NCBI GenBank assembly: GCA_902566775.1 | Contig: CACFKF010000002.1 | Span: 1-64,000, forward strand | Reading direction: 5' to 3' | Source: an uncultured Pelagibacteraceae bacterium | GTDB taxonomy: Bacteria; Pseudomonadota; Alphaproteobacteria; Pelagibacterales; Pelagibacteraceae | Length of the DNA stretch: 64,000 nucleotides | Shown: positions 54,151-64,000 of the stretch, piece after piece | Layout of the letters: every line of letters starts with the position of its first letter | How positions within the stretch are numbered: the first letter of the stretch is position 1 | Made by a program: the position numbers and the translations under genes | The notes under the pieces: generated by a model | The model's database searches: none | What the model saw: only the letters and a program-made list of their open reading frames with translations | Told to the model about the DNA's origin: nothing

Positions 54151-56934
54151 ATGGATAAAATAAAAAAAACAGATCATTTTTATTTGATTGACGGCTCAGG
54201 CTATATTTTTAGAGCATATTACGCACTACCACCTCTAAGCAGAAAAAGTGATGGTTTGCCGACTGGTGCTGTAAGTGGTTTTTGCAATATGCTTTTCAAG
54301 TTATTGGAAGATTCAAAATCAGATGACAACAATCAAAAACCAACTCATTTTGCAGTAATTTTTGATTCAGCAAGAAAAAATTTTAGAAATGAAATTTATT
54401 CAGAATATAAAGCCAATAGATCAGAGGCTCCTGAAGATTTGGTTCCCCAATTTGAATATATAAGAAAATCCGTTAATGCATTTAATTTACCTTCAGTAGA
54501 ACTAATAAATTATGAGGCTGATGATTTAATAGCAACCTATGTTGAACAAATTTTAAAAGAAGGTGCAAAAGTTACAATAATTTCATCAGATAAAGATTTA
54601 ATGCAATTGTATAAAAAAAATGTTCGTATCTATGATCCAATGAAAAACAAATTTATTTTAGAAAAAGATGTTTCAAGTAAATTTGGAGTGACACCAGATA
54701 AAATTATTGATGTCCAGGCACTTGCTGGAGATAGTAGTGATAATGTTCCAGGAGTTCCTGGGATAGGTATAAAAACTGCAGCTGAATTGATTAACAAATA
54801 CGGATCATTGGAAAAATTATTGAAAAAAGCAGAAGAAATAAAACAAAATAAAAGAAGAGAAACTATAATTGAAAATAAAAATAAGGCCTTATTAAGTAAA
54901 AAATTAGTTACTTTAAAAAAAAATGTGCCAGTTGAAAAAAAGATTGAAGAATTTGTTTTAAAAAAAATAGATAAAAACAAGCTATATAGTTATTTAAGGG
55001 AAATGGAATTTAATAGATTATTAAGTTCGGCAATCTCAACATATGGAGATCAAGATTTTGCAGATGATTTAAACAATAAAAGTTTAACAAAAAAAATTGG
55101 TAGACAAGAAAGTATAAATAAAAAAAATTATTTCTTAATAAGAAAAGAAAAAGAACTTGATGAGTGGATTGAAGAAGCGGAAGAGCATGGAGAAATTGCA
55201 ATAGATACAGAAACAAGTTCAATTGATCCTCACCAAGCAAAATTGATAGGAATTTCACTCAGCACAAAAATTGGGAAAGCATGCTATATACCAATTGGCC
55301 ATAAAAATGATTCTTGTTTAAATAAAACAAGTGTTATCAAAAAACTAAAAACTATTTTAGAAGATAAAAGCATAAAGAAAATAGGCCAAAATATTAAATT
55401 TGATTTTATTATTTTATATAAACTAGGAGTTAAAATGAACTCTATGGAAGACACAATGTTAATGTCTTATGTTTTAGATGCTGGAAAGAATAGACATAAT
55501 ATGGATACATTATCTGAAATTCATTTAAATCATAAGACAATAGCATTTAAAGATTTAGTTGGTTCGGGAAAAAAGCAAATAAATTTTAGTGAAGTTGAAA
55601 TAATAAAAGCAATGGAATATGCAGCTGAGGATGCTGATATCACATTTAGATTATATAAAATATTTACAGAAAGTTTAAAAGACCAAAAACTTACTAATAT
55701 TTATGAAATTTTTGAAAAACCAATGATAAAAATTTTGGCTTTTATGGAAATTTATGGAGTTAAAATAGATAACAAGTTCTTAAAAAATTTGTCTGAAAAG
55801 TTTGAAAAAAGAATAATGGAATTAGAGAAAAAGATTTTTAAAATTTCTAAAAAAGAATTTAACATAGGTTCAACAAAGCAACTTGGCGAAATAATGTACA
55901 ATGAACTTAAAATTTCATCTTTAAAAAAAACAAAAAAAGGTAGTTTTGCAACAAGTGCGAATGTATTAGAAGATCTTGCTTATAAAGGTCTTGAGCTTCC
56001 AAGGTTAGTTTTAGATTGGAGACAAGTGTCAAAGTTAAAAAATACTTACTCGGATTCTTTGCCAGAATACATAAATTCTCACACAGGAAGAGTTCATACT
56101 TCTTTTTTACTTGCTGCTACAACAACAGGCAGATTGGCATCTAGTAACCCAAATCTACAAAATATCCCAATCAAATCAGAGGAAGGAAAAGATATAAGAA
56201 AAGCTTTTATTGCTGAAAAAGGAAATATATTAGTTTCAGCAGATTATAACCAGATAGAAATGAGAATTCTTGCAGATTTAGCAGATGTCAAAGATCTAAA
56301 AAAAGCTTTTAAAAACAATGAAGATATACACACTCTTACTGCCAGCCAAGTATTTAATATAGATATTAAAAAAGTAAATCGAGATACCAGAAGAAAAGCC
56401 AAGGCAATTAATTTTGGAATTATTTACGGGATCTCTCAATATGGTCTAGCTAAACAAATTATGGTTTCAAATAATGAAGCTGTAGAATTTTTAAATTCAT
56501 ATTTTTTAAAATTTCCAGAAATAAAAGAATATATGAATTCTACAATTAAGTTTTGTAGAAAAAGTGGATATGTTCAAAATATTTTTGGAAGAAGAACTCA
56601 TCTTAGGGGAATTAATGACAAAAATTATAATGTAAGAAACTTTCAAGAAAGGGCAGCAATTAATGCACCAATCCAAGGATCTGCTTCAGAGTTAATGAGA
56701 CTTGCTATGATAAGATTAAATAAGAGATTTAATGCTATAAAAGATATTAGGACAAAAATGTTATTACAAATTCATGATGAGTTAATTTTTGAAGTTCCAA
56801 AAAATGAATTAAAAAAAGTTAATAATATAATTAATGAAGAAATGACAAGTATAATAAAAAGTGATTTGCACTCCTTTTCTATACCTTTAACTGTAGATAT
56901 AAATTTTGGAGAAAACTGGGGAATACTTCATTAA
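54151..56934 (+). CDS. polA: DNA polymerase I
   Basis: 5' nuclease region AGDSSDNVPGVPGIGIKTAAELI; exonuclease DTETSSIDPHQAKLIGISL; polymerase ADYNQIEMRILADL, RRKAKAINFGIIYGIS, QIHDELIFEVP. Confidence 0.98.
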   Translation: MDKIKKTDHFYLIDGSGYIFRAYYALPPLSRKSDGLPTGAVSGFCNMLFKLLEDSKSDDNNQKPTHFAVIFDSARKNFRNEIYSEYKANRSEAPEDLVPQFEYIRKSVNAFNLPSVELINYEADDLIATYVEQILKEGAKVTIISSDKDLMQLYKKNVRIYDPMKNKFILEKDVSSKFGVTPDKIIDVQALAGDSSDNVPGVPGIGIKTAAELINKYGSLEKLLKKAEEIKQNKRRETIIENKNKALLSKKLVTLKKNVPVEKKIEEFVLKKIDKNKLYSYLREMEFNRLLSSAISTYGDQDFADDLNNKSLTKKIGRQESINKKNYFLIRKEKELDEWIEEAEEHGEIAIDTETSSIDPHQAKLIGISLSTKIGKACYIPIGHKNDSCLNKTSVIKKLKTILEDKSIKKIGQNIKFDFIILYKLGVKMNSMEDTMLMSYVLDAGKNRHNMDTLSEIHLNHKTIAFKDLVGSGKKQINFSEVEIIKAMEYAAEDADITFRLYKIFTESLKDQKLTNIYEIFEKPMIKILAFMEIYGVKIDNKFLKNLSEKFEKRIMELEKKIFKISKKEFNIGSTKQLGEIMYNELKISSLKKTKKGSFATSANVLEDLAYKGLELPRLVLDWRQVSKLKNTYSDSLPEYINSHTGRVHTSFLLAATTTGRLASSNPNLQNIPIKSEEGKDIRKAFIAEKGNILVSADYNQIEMRILADLADVKDLKKAFKNNEDIHTLTASQVFNIDIKKVNRDTRRKAKAINFGIIYGISQYGLAKQIMVSNNEAVEFLNSYFLKFPEIKEYMNSTIKFCRKSGYVQNIFGRRTHLRGINDKNYNVRNFQERAAINAPIQGSASELMRLAMIRLNKRFNAIKDIRTKMLLQIHDELIFEVPKNELKKVNNIINEEMTSIIKSDLHSFSIPLTVDINFGENWGILH

Positions 56935-56990
56935 TTATTAGTAGTACTTGCCCAATTGATGACAATTTAGTATTTTTATATTTATTGAAA

Positions 56991-57689
56991 ATGAATCAAA
57001 CAATTGCATTAATCGATGATGATAGAAACATACTTACGAGCATAAGTATGGCATTAGAAAAAGAAGGATTTAAAGTGCAAACTTATCTTGATGGCGAAAG
57101 TGCATTAATTGGTTTGTCTAGAATGCCACCCGATTTGGCTATTATTGATATCAAAATGCCAAAAATGGATGGGGAAGAGCTTCTAAAAAAATTAAGAAAA
57201 AAAACAACTTTGCCAGTAATTTTTTTGACATCGAAAGATGAAGAAGTTGATGAGTTGCTTGGTTTAAAGTTAGGAGCAGATGATTTTATCAAAAAATCTG
57301 GAGGTTTTTCAACTAAGGTATTAATTGAAAGAATCAGAGTCCAATTAAGGAAAAAAAATATAAATATAGAAGATACAAAAAATATTATTCAACATGGCAA
57401 ATTAAAACTAGATCCTTCGCAATTGGAATGTGAATGGGATGGAAAACAGTTACCAGATAAATTAACAACCACAGAATTTTTGATAGTTAAGGAACTGGCA
57501 AAAAGACCAGGCATTATTAAAGAAAGATCTCAACTAATGGATATTGCTTATAGAGAAGATACAGAAATTGAAGACAGAACTATCGATAGTCATGTAAAGA
57601 GAATAAGAAAGAAGTTTAAAAAAATTGATAACAATTTTTCCGCAATCGAAACTAGATATGGCAGTGGGTATAGATGGAATGTTAGTTAA
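56991..57689 (+). CDS. chvI: ChvI-like response regulator (OmpR family)
   Basis: IALIDDDRNILTSISMALEKEGF, IDIKMPKMDGEELL, FLTSKDEEVDELLGLKLGADDF, winged-helix C-terminus; followed by the kinase gene. Confidence 0.9.
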   Translation: MNQTIALIDDDRNILTSISMALEKEGFKVQTYLDGESALIGLSRMPPDLAIIDIKMPKMDGEELLKKLRKKTTLPVIFLTSKDEEVDELLGLKLGADDFIKKSGGFSTKVLIERIRVQLRKKNINIEDTKNIIQHGKLKLDPSQLECEWDGKQLPDKLTTTEFLIVKELAKRPGIIKERSQLMDIAYREDTEIEDRTIDSHVKRIRKKFKKIDNNFSAIETRYGSGYRWNVS

Positions 57690-59218
57690 TGTTAAGTTCT
57701 GTTTTAAAAAATTTATCGATATTAAAAAAATTTTTATTTATTAACTCAGTAGTTTTTATAATTATTGGCCTTGGTACTATCTTTTATCTTAAAACTGTTC
57801 AGCCTAATTTAATTAAAAAAAAAATAGCAAATCACATTCAAATAATTGATAATACAATAAATCATATACAAAGATTAAATGTTAAATTTACTGAGGATGA
57901 TCTTAGGAGGTTTTTATTTTCAACAAGATTTTTATTCCAGAATCTAGACAGGGTATTATTTTTTGATGAAGAATTTAATTTAATCGCTGACACTGATACA
58001 TTGGATCTAGACCCTAGATCATTTTCTAAAAAAGCTGATATTGTTGAACAAGAAAACTTGGCAGAAGATAAAAAAGATAAAAAAAAAATAAAAATAAAAC
58101 AAAAAAAAAATAATTTAAAACTAGTTTTAAGTAATTATTCAAATTCCAAAGATTATGGTAAGCCTTATACTTATACAGAAGAAACTTATAACCGGTTTCT
58201 TCTAACCACTGTAAAAAATGTAAATCTAGATGGAAAAAATCTTGGTTTTTTAGCAATCTCTGAAAATGCCAATGAAATAAGAACAGCGATAAATGAAAGA
58301 AAAAATTTTGTAATTAGAACGGCCATTCTTGTTGTTGTCGCAATATTAATTTTTTCTTTAGTATTAAACAAGTATTTTTTAAAACCTATTAAAAATTTAG
58401 TTAATTATACAAAAATTATTAAGGAAAAAAGTAAAGAAAAATCAAATATTGAAATTTTAAAGAAAAGAAATGATGAGATTGGAGTTTTATCAAAATCTTT
58501 AGATGATATGACCAACGATTTATATAAAAGAATAAATGTAGCTGAAAACTTTTCTAGGGATTTGGTTCATGAAATAAGAAATCCATTAGCATCGTTAAAA
58601 AGTGCTTCTGAAATAATTATTGAAACTGAGGATAAAAATAAAAGAGAAAAATTAGTAAAAATTTTATCTCATGATGTAGAACGTGTTGAAAGACTTATAA
58701 CAGATTATTCACAAATGTTAAAAGATGAAGTGGCATTAAGCACTGAACAAATGAATAAAATAGATTTAAAATCTATTGTTCAATCGGTTGTAGAAGATTT
58801 TAATAATATTTATGTAGAAAAAAGGGGAATTAAAATTGATTTAAAAATCGAAGAAACAAAAAATGGTTTTATTATTTTAGGGATTGAGAATAGAATTGAA
58901 CAAATATTAGCAAATCTTTTAGATAATGCTATTTCATTTAGCAAAGACAATCAAAAAGTTATAGTGGAAGTTCAAGAAAAACAAAGTGATAAAATAGCTT
59001 TAAGAGTTATTGATCAAGGCCAAGGCTTTAAGGAGAAAAAATTAAATAAGATTTTTGATCGATTTTATAGTAACAGGCCTGATAAATTTGGAGAACATTC
59101 GGGACTAGGATTAAATATAGTTAAAAATTTAGTTGAATTGCATGACGGAATAATAGCAGCTTCAAATAATCCAAACAATATTGGAGCTAGAATAGAGATT
59201 TATTTTCCAAGAGTTTAA
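57689..59218 (+). CDS. chvG: ChvG-like sensor histidine kinase
   Basis: HAMP region, H-box FSRDLVHEIRNPLASLKSASE, N-box NLLDNAISFS, G-boxes VIDQGQGF, GLGLNIVKNLVELHDG. Confidence 0.92.
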   Translation: MLSSVLKNLSILKKFLFINSVVFIIIGLGTIFYLKTVQPNLIKKKIANHIQIIDNTINHIQRLNVKFTEDDLRRFLFSTRFLFQNLDRVLFFDEEFNLIADTDTLDLDPRSFSKKADIVEQENLAEDKKDKKKIKIKQKKNNLKLVLSNYSNSKDYGKPYTYTEETYNRFLLTTVKNVNLDGKNLGFLAISENANEIRTAINERKNFVIRTAILVVVAILIFSLVLNKYFLKPIKNLVNYTKIIKEKSKEKSNIEILKKRNDEIGVLSKSLDDMTNDLYKRINVAENFSRDLVHEIRNPLASLKSASEIIIETEDKNKREKLVKILSHDVERVERLITDYSQMLKDEVALSTEQMNKIDLKSIVQSVVEDFNNIYVEKRGIKIDLKIEETKNGFIILGIENRIEQILANLLDNAISFSKDNQKVIVEVQEKQSDKIALRVIDQGQGFKEKKLNKIFDRFYSNRPDKFGEHSGLGLNIVKNLVELHDGIIAASNNPNNIGARIEIYFPRV

Positions 59219-59258
59219 AGGTTGATTAATTTGATTTAAGTTGTTAAAAAACTTTTTC

Positions 59259-60545
59259 ATGAATGATTATAAAGTAAAAGATATTTCGCAAGCGGAATTT
59301 GGAAGAAAAGAAATTTCTTTAGCAGAAACCGAAATGCCAGGATTGATGGCACTTAGAAAAGAATATAAAGGAAAAAATCCTCTTAAAGGAGCAAAAATTA
59401 TTGGGTGTTTACATATGACTATTCAAACTGCAGTACTTATAGAGACTCTTGTTGAATTAGGTGCAGAAGTAAGATGGTCTTCATGTAATATATTTTCGAC
59501 ACAAGACCATGCTGCAGCTGCAATTGCTAAAGCAGGCATACCCGTATTTGCATGGAAAGGTGAAACTGAAGAAGAATACTGGTGGTGTATTAAACAAACT
59601 ATTGAAGGGAAAAAAGATTGGAAAGCAAATATGCTTTTAGATGATGGTGGAGATTTAACTGCTCTAATGCATAAGGATTATAAAGAGATGTTAAAATCAA
59701 TAAAAGGTGTTTCTGAAGAAACAACTACAGGGGTTAAAGCTTTAATAAAAATGCAGTCGCAAAATAAACTATTAATTCCAGCTATTAATGTTAATGATTC
59801 GGTAACAAAATCAAAATTTGATAATTTGTATGGTTGCAGAGAAAGTTTGGTAGATGGCATTAAAAGAGCAACAGATGTTATGATGTCAGGAAAGGTTGCA
59901 ATAGTTGCAGGTTTTGGAGATGTTGGAAAAGGTAGCGCTGCGTCTTTAAGACAAAGCGGAGCAAGAGTTATGGTAACAGAGACAGACCCAATTTGTGCAC
60001 TTCAAGCGGCAATGGAAGGATATGAAGTTGTGTTAATGGATGAAGTGATTGAAAATGTTGATATAGTTGTTACAGCAACTGGCAATAAAGACATTGTGAC
60101 AGCTGATCATATGAGAAAAATGAAAGATAGAGCAATTCTATGTAACATTGGGCATTTTGATAATGAGATACAGGTTGAGGCATTAAAAAATTATAAATGG
60201 ACAGAAATAAAACCTCAGGTACACGAAATAGAATTTCCTGATAAGAAAAGAATTATTTTGCTGGCAGAAGGAAGGTTAGTAAATTTAGGATGTGCTACAG
60301 GACACCCAAGTTTTGTAATGAGCGCTTCATTTACTAATCAAGTAACGGCCCAAATAGAATTATGGAACAATTCTGATAAATATGAAAAAAAAGTATATGT
60401 ATTGCCAAAACATCTTGATGAAAAAGTAGCAAGACTACATTTGGACAAAGTTGGAGCTAAATTAACAAAACTATCAAAAGAACAAGCTGATTATATCAGT
60501 GTAACACCTGAGGGACCTTATAAGCCAGATACATATAGATATTAA
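59259..60545 (+). CDS. ahcY: S-adenosylhomocysteine hydrolase
   Basis: [79 protein letters not shown] 59259 preferred. Confidence 0.98.
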   Translation: MNDYKVKDISQAEFGRKEISLAETEMPGLMALRKEYKGKNPLKGAKIIGCLHMTIQTAVLIETLVELGAEVRWSSCNIFSTQDHAAAAIAKAGIPVFAWKGETEEEYWWCIKQTIEGKKDWKANMLLDDGGDLTALMHKDYKEMLKSIKGVSEETTTGVKALIKMQSQNKLLIPAINVNDSVTKSKFDNLYGCRESLVDGIKRATDVMMSGKVAIVAGFGDVGKGSAASLRQSGARVMVTETDPICALQAAMEGYEVVLMDEVIENVDIVVTATGNKDIVTADHMRKMKDRAILCNIGHFDNEIQVEALKNYKWTEIKPQVHEIEFPDKKRIILLAEGRLVNLGCATGHPSFVMSASFTNQVTAQIELWNNSDKYEKKVYVLPKHLDEKVARLHLDKVGAKLTKLSKEQADYISVTPEGPYKPDTYRY

Positions 60546-60557
60546 ACTGGCAGGCGG

Positions 60558-61007
60558 ATGAAAATTCCATCTATTCGTGAATTAGAAAAAATAGCAGATA
60601 AGATAAATAAAATATTATCACTTGGAGATGTAGTTTTTCTATATGGGGCAATAGGAGTAGGAAAAACTACTTTTGCAAGACTTTTAATACATAGGTTTGA
60701 AGACAAAAAAAAAATAAAAAAAAGTGAAGTTTTAAGTCCAACTTTTAATATTGTTTTTGAATATGAAATTAAAAAAATTAAGATAAAACATTATGATTTA
60801 TATCGCATAAAAAATTATGACGATATTAAAAATATTGGATTATTTGATAATTTAGAGCAAAATATCACTTTAATTGAATGGCCTGAATTAATAAAAAATA
60901 AACCACTAAATCGTATTGATCTATTTTTTGAATATACAGAAGATTATAAGGAAAGATCTTTAATTATAAAAACTAATGGAAGATTAAAAAAACATGAATT
61001 TTGGTAA
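60558..61007 (+). CDS. tsaE: tRNA threonylcarbamoyladenosine biosynthesis ATPase TsaE
   Basis: FLYGAIGVGKTTFARLLI, SPTFNIVFEYE, HYDLYRIKNYDDIKNIGLFD, LIEWPEL. Confidence 0.94.
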   Translation: MKIPSIRELEKIADKINKILSLGDVVFLYGAIGVGKTTFARLLIHRFEDKKKIKKSEVLSPTFNIVFEYEIKKIKIKHYDLYRIKNYDDIKNIGLFDNLEQNITLIEWPELIKNKPLNRIDLFFEYTEDYKERSLIIKTNGRLKKHEFW

Positions 61008-61959
61008 AGGGAAAATAATACAAGTCAGAGGCGATGCATCTTTTAGAAAATTTTATAGAAAAAAGTTCAATAATAAAAGGTCAATAATTATATATTCAAA
61101 AAAAGAAAAAAATAAAAACTTATTAAATTATGAAGCAATAAACAAACTTTTAAATAAAAATAAAATTTCAGCACCTAGTCTTATTTTAGAAAATTTTAGA
61201 AAAAATTTTATTGAAGTAGAAGATGTTGGTAAAAAATCAGTTTTGGATATTTTAAATAAAAAAAATAGTAGCAAAATAATAATATACAATAAAATATTAA
61301 AAATATTAATTAAATTGCAAAAAATTAAATCAAAAAAAGTTAAAAATTTTCAAAATAAATTTTACAAAATTCCAAAATATTCTAAAAAATTAATTTTTAA
61401 TGAGGCAAATTTATTTTTGGATTGGTATGTTCCACAAGTTATAAATAAAAATAAAATATCTATAATAAAAAAAGATCTTAAAAAAATCATAGCTTCATTA
61501 ACCAAAAAAATTCAATTACCAAATAACACCTTTGTACATAGAGATTTTCACGTATCAAATTTAATGATTGATAAAAAAAAATTTTCAGTAATAGATTCAC
61601 AAGATGCTGTTTATGGAAATATTGCTTATGACTTAGTATCTTTAATTGACGATGTTAGGATAAAAACTTCAAAAAATTTAAAGAAAACTATTTATAAAAA
61701 TTATTTATATTTAAATAAAAAAAAAATAAACAATAAAAAATTCAAAAACGATTTTGATATTTTATCTGTGTTAAGAAATTTAAAAGTTATAGGTATTTTT
61801 TCTCGCTTAGCCAAAAGAGATAATAAAAAAAAATATTTAAAATTAATACCTTATGCATGGAAATTAATAGAATATAGAGTAGATAATAATAATTTGTTTG
61901 TCGATTTAAAAAAAAAATTAAAAGATAATTTTCCAAATAAAATTAGAATAAAAAAATGA
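60994..61959 (+). CDS. amgK: Aminoglycoside phosphotransferase-fold sugar kinase, AmgK-like
   Basis: HRDFHVSNLMIDKKKFSVIDSQDAVYGNIAYDLVSLIDD; between tsaE and a MurU-like gene. Confidence 0.75.
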   Translation: MNFGKGKIIQVRGDASFRKFYRKKFNNKRSIIIYSKKEKNKNLLNYEAINKLLNKNKISAPSLILENFRKNFIEVEDVGKKSVLDILNKKNSSKIIIYNKILKILIKLQKIKSKKVKNFQNKFYKIPKYSKKLIFNEANLFLDWYVPQVINKNKISIIKKDLKKIIASLTKKIQLPNNTFVHRDFHVSNLMIDKKKFSVIDSQDAVYGNIAYDLVSLIDDVRIKTSKNLKKTIYKNYLYLNKKKINNKKFKNDFDILSVLRNLKVIGIFSRLAKRDNKKKYLKLIPYAWKLIEYRVDNNNLFVDLKKKLKDNFPNKIRIKK

Positions 61960-62645
61960 AAGTTAAAACAGCATTAATTTTGTGTGCAGGATTAGGCAAA
62001 AGACTTAATCCATTAACTCTTAAAAAGCCTAAACCACTTTTAGAATTAAATAATATAACTCTTTTAGAAAATACAATTAATTTAATTAAAGAAATAGGAA
62101 TAAAAAAAATTTTTTTGAACACTTTTCATCTTGAAAATCAAATTTACGATTATTTAAAAGAGAAAAATTTTAATGTTTCAATTAATATAATTTCTGACGG
62201 TCATGAAATTCTTAATACAGGAGGTGGTATTAAAAATATGATGTGTAACTCAGATGAAAAAAATTTTTTTGTCTTTAACTCAGACACTGTTTGGGATTTA
62301 AATTATTTGAAATATATTAAAGAAATGGAAAAATTTTTTGAAAATAACAACATCAGCAACACGCTGTTAGTTGTAAATAAAAAACTAAGCTTTGACAAAA
62401 AACTTAATGGTGATTTTAACTTAGAGAAAAATTTGTTAACCAAAAATAAAGAAAATCAATATATTTACACTGGCTGTCAAATAATTAGTAAAGTATTATT
62501 GGATAATACGAAAAATTCTTTTTCTATCACAGAAATATGGAACGAATTAATTAAGAAAAATAATTTATTTGGTATTGATTGTAAAAATAAATTTTACCAT
62601 ATAAAGGATTTAGAAATTTATAATAAATTAAAAAATAAAGTTTGA
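61956..62645 (+). CDS. murU: Nucleotidyltransferase, MurU-like
   Basis: LILCAGLGKRLNPLTLKKPKPLLEL; NTGGGIKNM; FNSDTVWDLNYL. Confidence 0.78.
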   Translation: MKVKTALILCAGLGKRLNPLTLKKPKPLLELNNITLLENTINLIKEIGIKKIFLNTFHLENQIYDYLKEKNFNVSINIISDGHEILNTGGGIKNMMCNSDEKNFFVFNSDTVWDLNYLKYIKEMEKFFENNNISNTLLVVNKKLSFDKKLNGDFNLEKNLLTKNKENQYIYTGCQIISKVLLDNTKNSFSITEIWNELIKKNNLFGIDCKNKFYHIKDLEIYNKLKNKV

Positions 62646-62781
62646 TTTTAATTATAATTTTTATATCAGTTAATGAATTTGTGATGCCAGTACAAAAAAA
62701 TACGAAAATGTCTTATGTGGATAATTTAAAAAAATTATTATTATTAGTTGCAATAAAACTATTTATTTATATATAGAAGCT

Positions 62782-63102
62782 ATGGCGACAGTTAGTGTTA
62801 CAGATGAAAATTTTGATTCGGAAGTAATTAAAGCATCCAAACCAGTTATAGTTGACTTTTGGGCCGAATGGTGTGGTCCATGTAAAATGATTGGCCCTGT
62901 ATTAGAGGAGATCTCAGGCGAGATGTCGGATCAGGTAATAATTGCTAAACACAATATTGATAATGAACCTAATACTCCAGTTAAATATGGAATTAGAGGA
63001 ATACCAACAATGTTACTATTTAAAGAAGGAGAATTAAAAGCTACAAAAGTTGGAGCAACAACTAAATCTAATATTGTTTCCTGGATAAAAGAAAATATTT
63101 AA
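62782..63102 (+). CDS. trxA: Thioredoxin
   Basis: VDFWAEWCGPCKMIGPVLEEIS; RGIPTMLLFKEG. Confidence 0.98.
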   Translation: MATVSVTDENFDSEVIKASKPVIVDFWAEWCGPCKMIGPVLEEISGEMSDQVIIAKHNIDNEPNTPVKYGIRGIPTMLLFKEGELKATKVGATTKSNIVSWIKENI

Positions 63103-64000
63103 TTTAAATTTAGAACTTCACCTACCAAATATAAACTTCCAACAATTAAACAGATATTATTTTGATATTTATTAATTGATTGAATACTTTCCTCAATACT
63201 GTTGCACAAATTAATTTTTTTTTTAATTCCGTTTAATTTGTTTTTAAAGTCTTCCTTTGGAATTGATCCTGCTTGGTTAGGTATGTCTATTAATGTAATA
63301 GATTTTACATTGTTTTTAAAACATTCAATAAAACCTTGATGATCTTTGTCTTTCATCATCCCAATCACTAAATGTACGTCTTGATTTTGTTGTTTTATCC
63401 ATTTTGTAATTGCTTTTGCTGCATTAATATTATGGCCTCCATCACAAACCAATCTATTTGATCCTATAATTTTTTTAAGTTTACCAAACTTAATTTCTTG
63501 AAGTCTTCCTTTAAGATCAATTTTTATTATTGCATTTTTAATATCCTTATCTTTTATATTAAATAATTTTCTTGATGCAGAAATAGATGTACTTATATTC
63601 GAAAGTTGATGATCACCCAATATATTGGGCTCAGGTAAGATTATTGATCCATCTTTGTCTTCATATTGAATGAAAGAATTTTCTGCTTTTAAAATATTAA
63701 AGTCTGTTCCAAAAAAGTATTTTTTAGATTGATTATTTATCAAGGCTTTTTCTATTTTTGATTTTATTTTTTTATTATCTTGCTTATTAACAAATATATT
63801 TGAGTCTAATAGATTTGCTGTTTTTTCATGAATTATTCCTTCAATTGTTTTATTTTCAATCCATTGTAAGTGATCTAGTCCAACAGAGCCTATTATAGAA
63901 GCCAAATTTTTTTTAAAAACATTGGTGCTATCAAATTTATGAAAAAGACCCGCCTCAATTAATGTTATGTTTTCTTTAAATTGTTCACAGTATTTTAAAT
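63099..64000 (-). CDS. folC: Folylpolyglutamate/dihydrofolate synthase, 5' end truncated by the window
   Basis: Frame is open to the window edge: EAGLFHKFDSTNVFKKNLASIIGSVGLDHLQW; LKGRLQEIKFGK; VCDGGHNINAAKAI. Confidence 0.92.
   Translation of the reverse strand, partial: LKYCEQFKENITLIEAGLFHKFDSTNVFKKNLASIIGSVGLDHLQWIENKTIEGIIHEKTANLLDSNIFVNKQDNKKIKSKIEKALINNQSKKYFFGTDFNILKAENSFIQYEDKDGSIILPEPNILGDHQLSNISTSISASRKLFNIKDKDIKNAIIKIDLKGRLQEIKFGKLKKIIGSNRLVCDGGHNINAAKAITKWIKQQNQDVHLVIGMMKDKDHQGFIECFKNNVKSITLIDIPNQAGSIPKEDFKNKLNGIKKKINLCNSIEESIQSINKYQNNICLIVGSLYLVGEVLNLN

Noticed and set aside
59219-59258. SAM/SAH riboswitch upstream of ahcY
   Set aside because: Only a 40-nt gap without any conserved SAM-II, SAM-V or SAH motif.

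Overview
The window is a very AT-rich, gene-dense (roughly 98% coding by eye) alphaproteobacterial chromosome segment. Gene content and order look like SAR11/Pelagibacterales (inference). I saw no rRNA, tRNA, CRISPR array, transposase or phage genes. Main blocks: trmD(partial)-rplS-leuCDB; a DMSP demethylation cluster (dmdC, dmdB, alpha/beta hydrolase, dmdA) between leuB and asd; asd-sdhCDAB-mmsA-mdh-sucCDAB-lpd; priA; atpHAGDC; a minus-strand block rplU-rpmA-obgE-proB-proA-nadD-rsfS-ctpA-rppH; gloB-metW-metX behind a SAM-II-type riboswitch, divergent from hisC-tyrC; NlpC/P60, AmpG-like and TrkH genes; lysS(class I)-pyrD-rpmB-queuosine transporter; a polyamine block (ureohydrolase, deoxyhypusine-synthase-like, ornithine decarboxylase); regA; polA; chvI-chvG-ahcY-tsaE-amgK/murU-like-trxA-folC(partial). 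Most notable observations: (1) SdhC and SdhD both lack the histidines that normally ligate heme b (Q and F instead) while quinone-site residues remain; (2) the alpha/beta hydrolase in the dmd cluster is interrupted at an in-frame A_AAA_AAA run directly followed by UAA, and a -1 shift restores the missing catalytic-His C-terminus; (3) a SAM-II riboswitch upstream of metX has a possible A-tract/U-tract alternative hairpin; (4) a bacterial deoxyhypusine-synthase-like polyamine cluster; (5) convergent genes repeatedly share 4-nt stop codons; (6) several alphaproteobacterial syntenies have collapsed.
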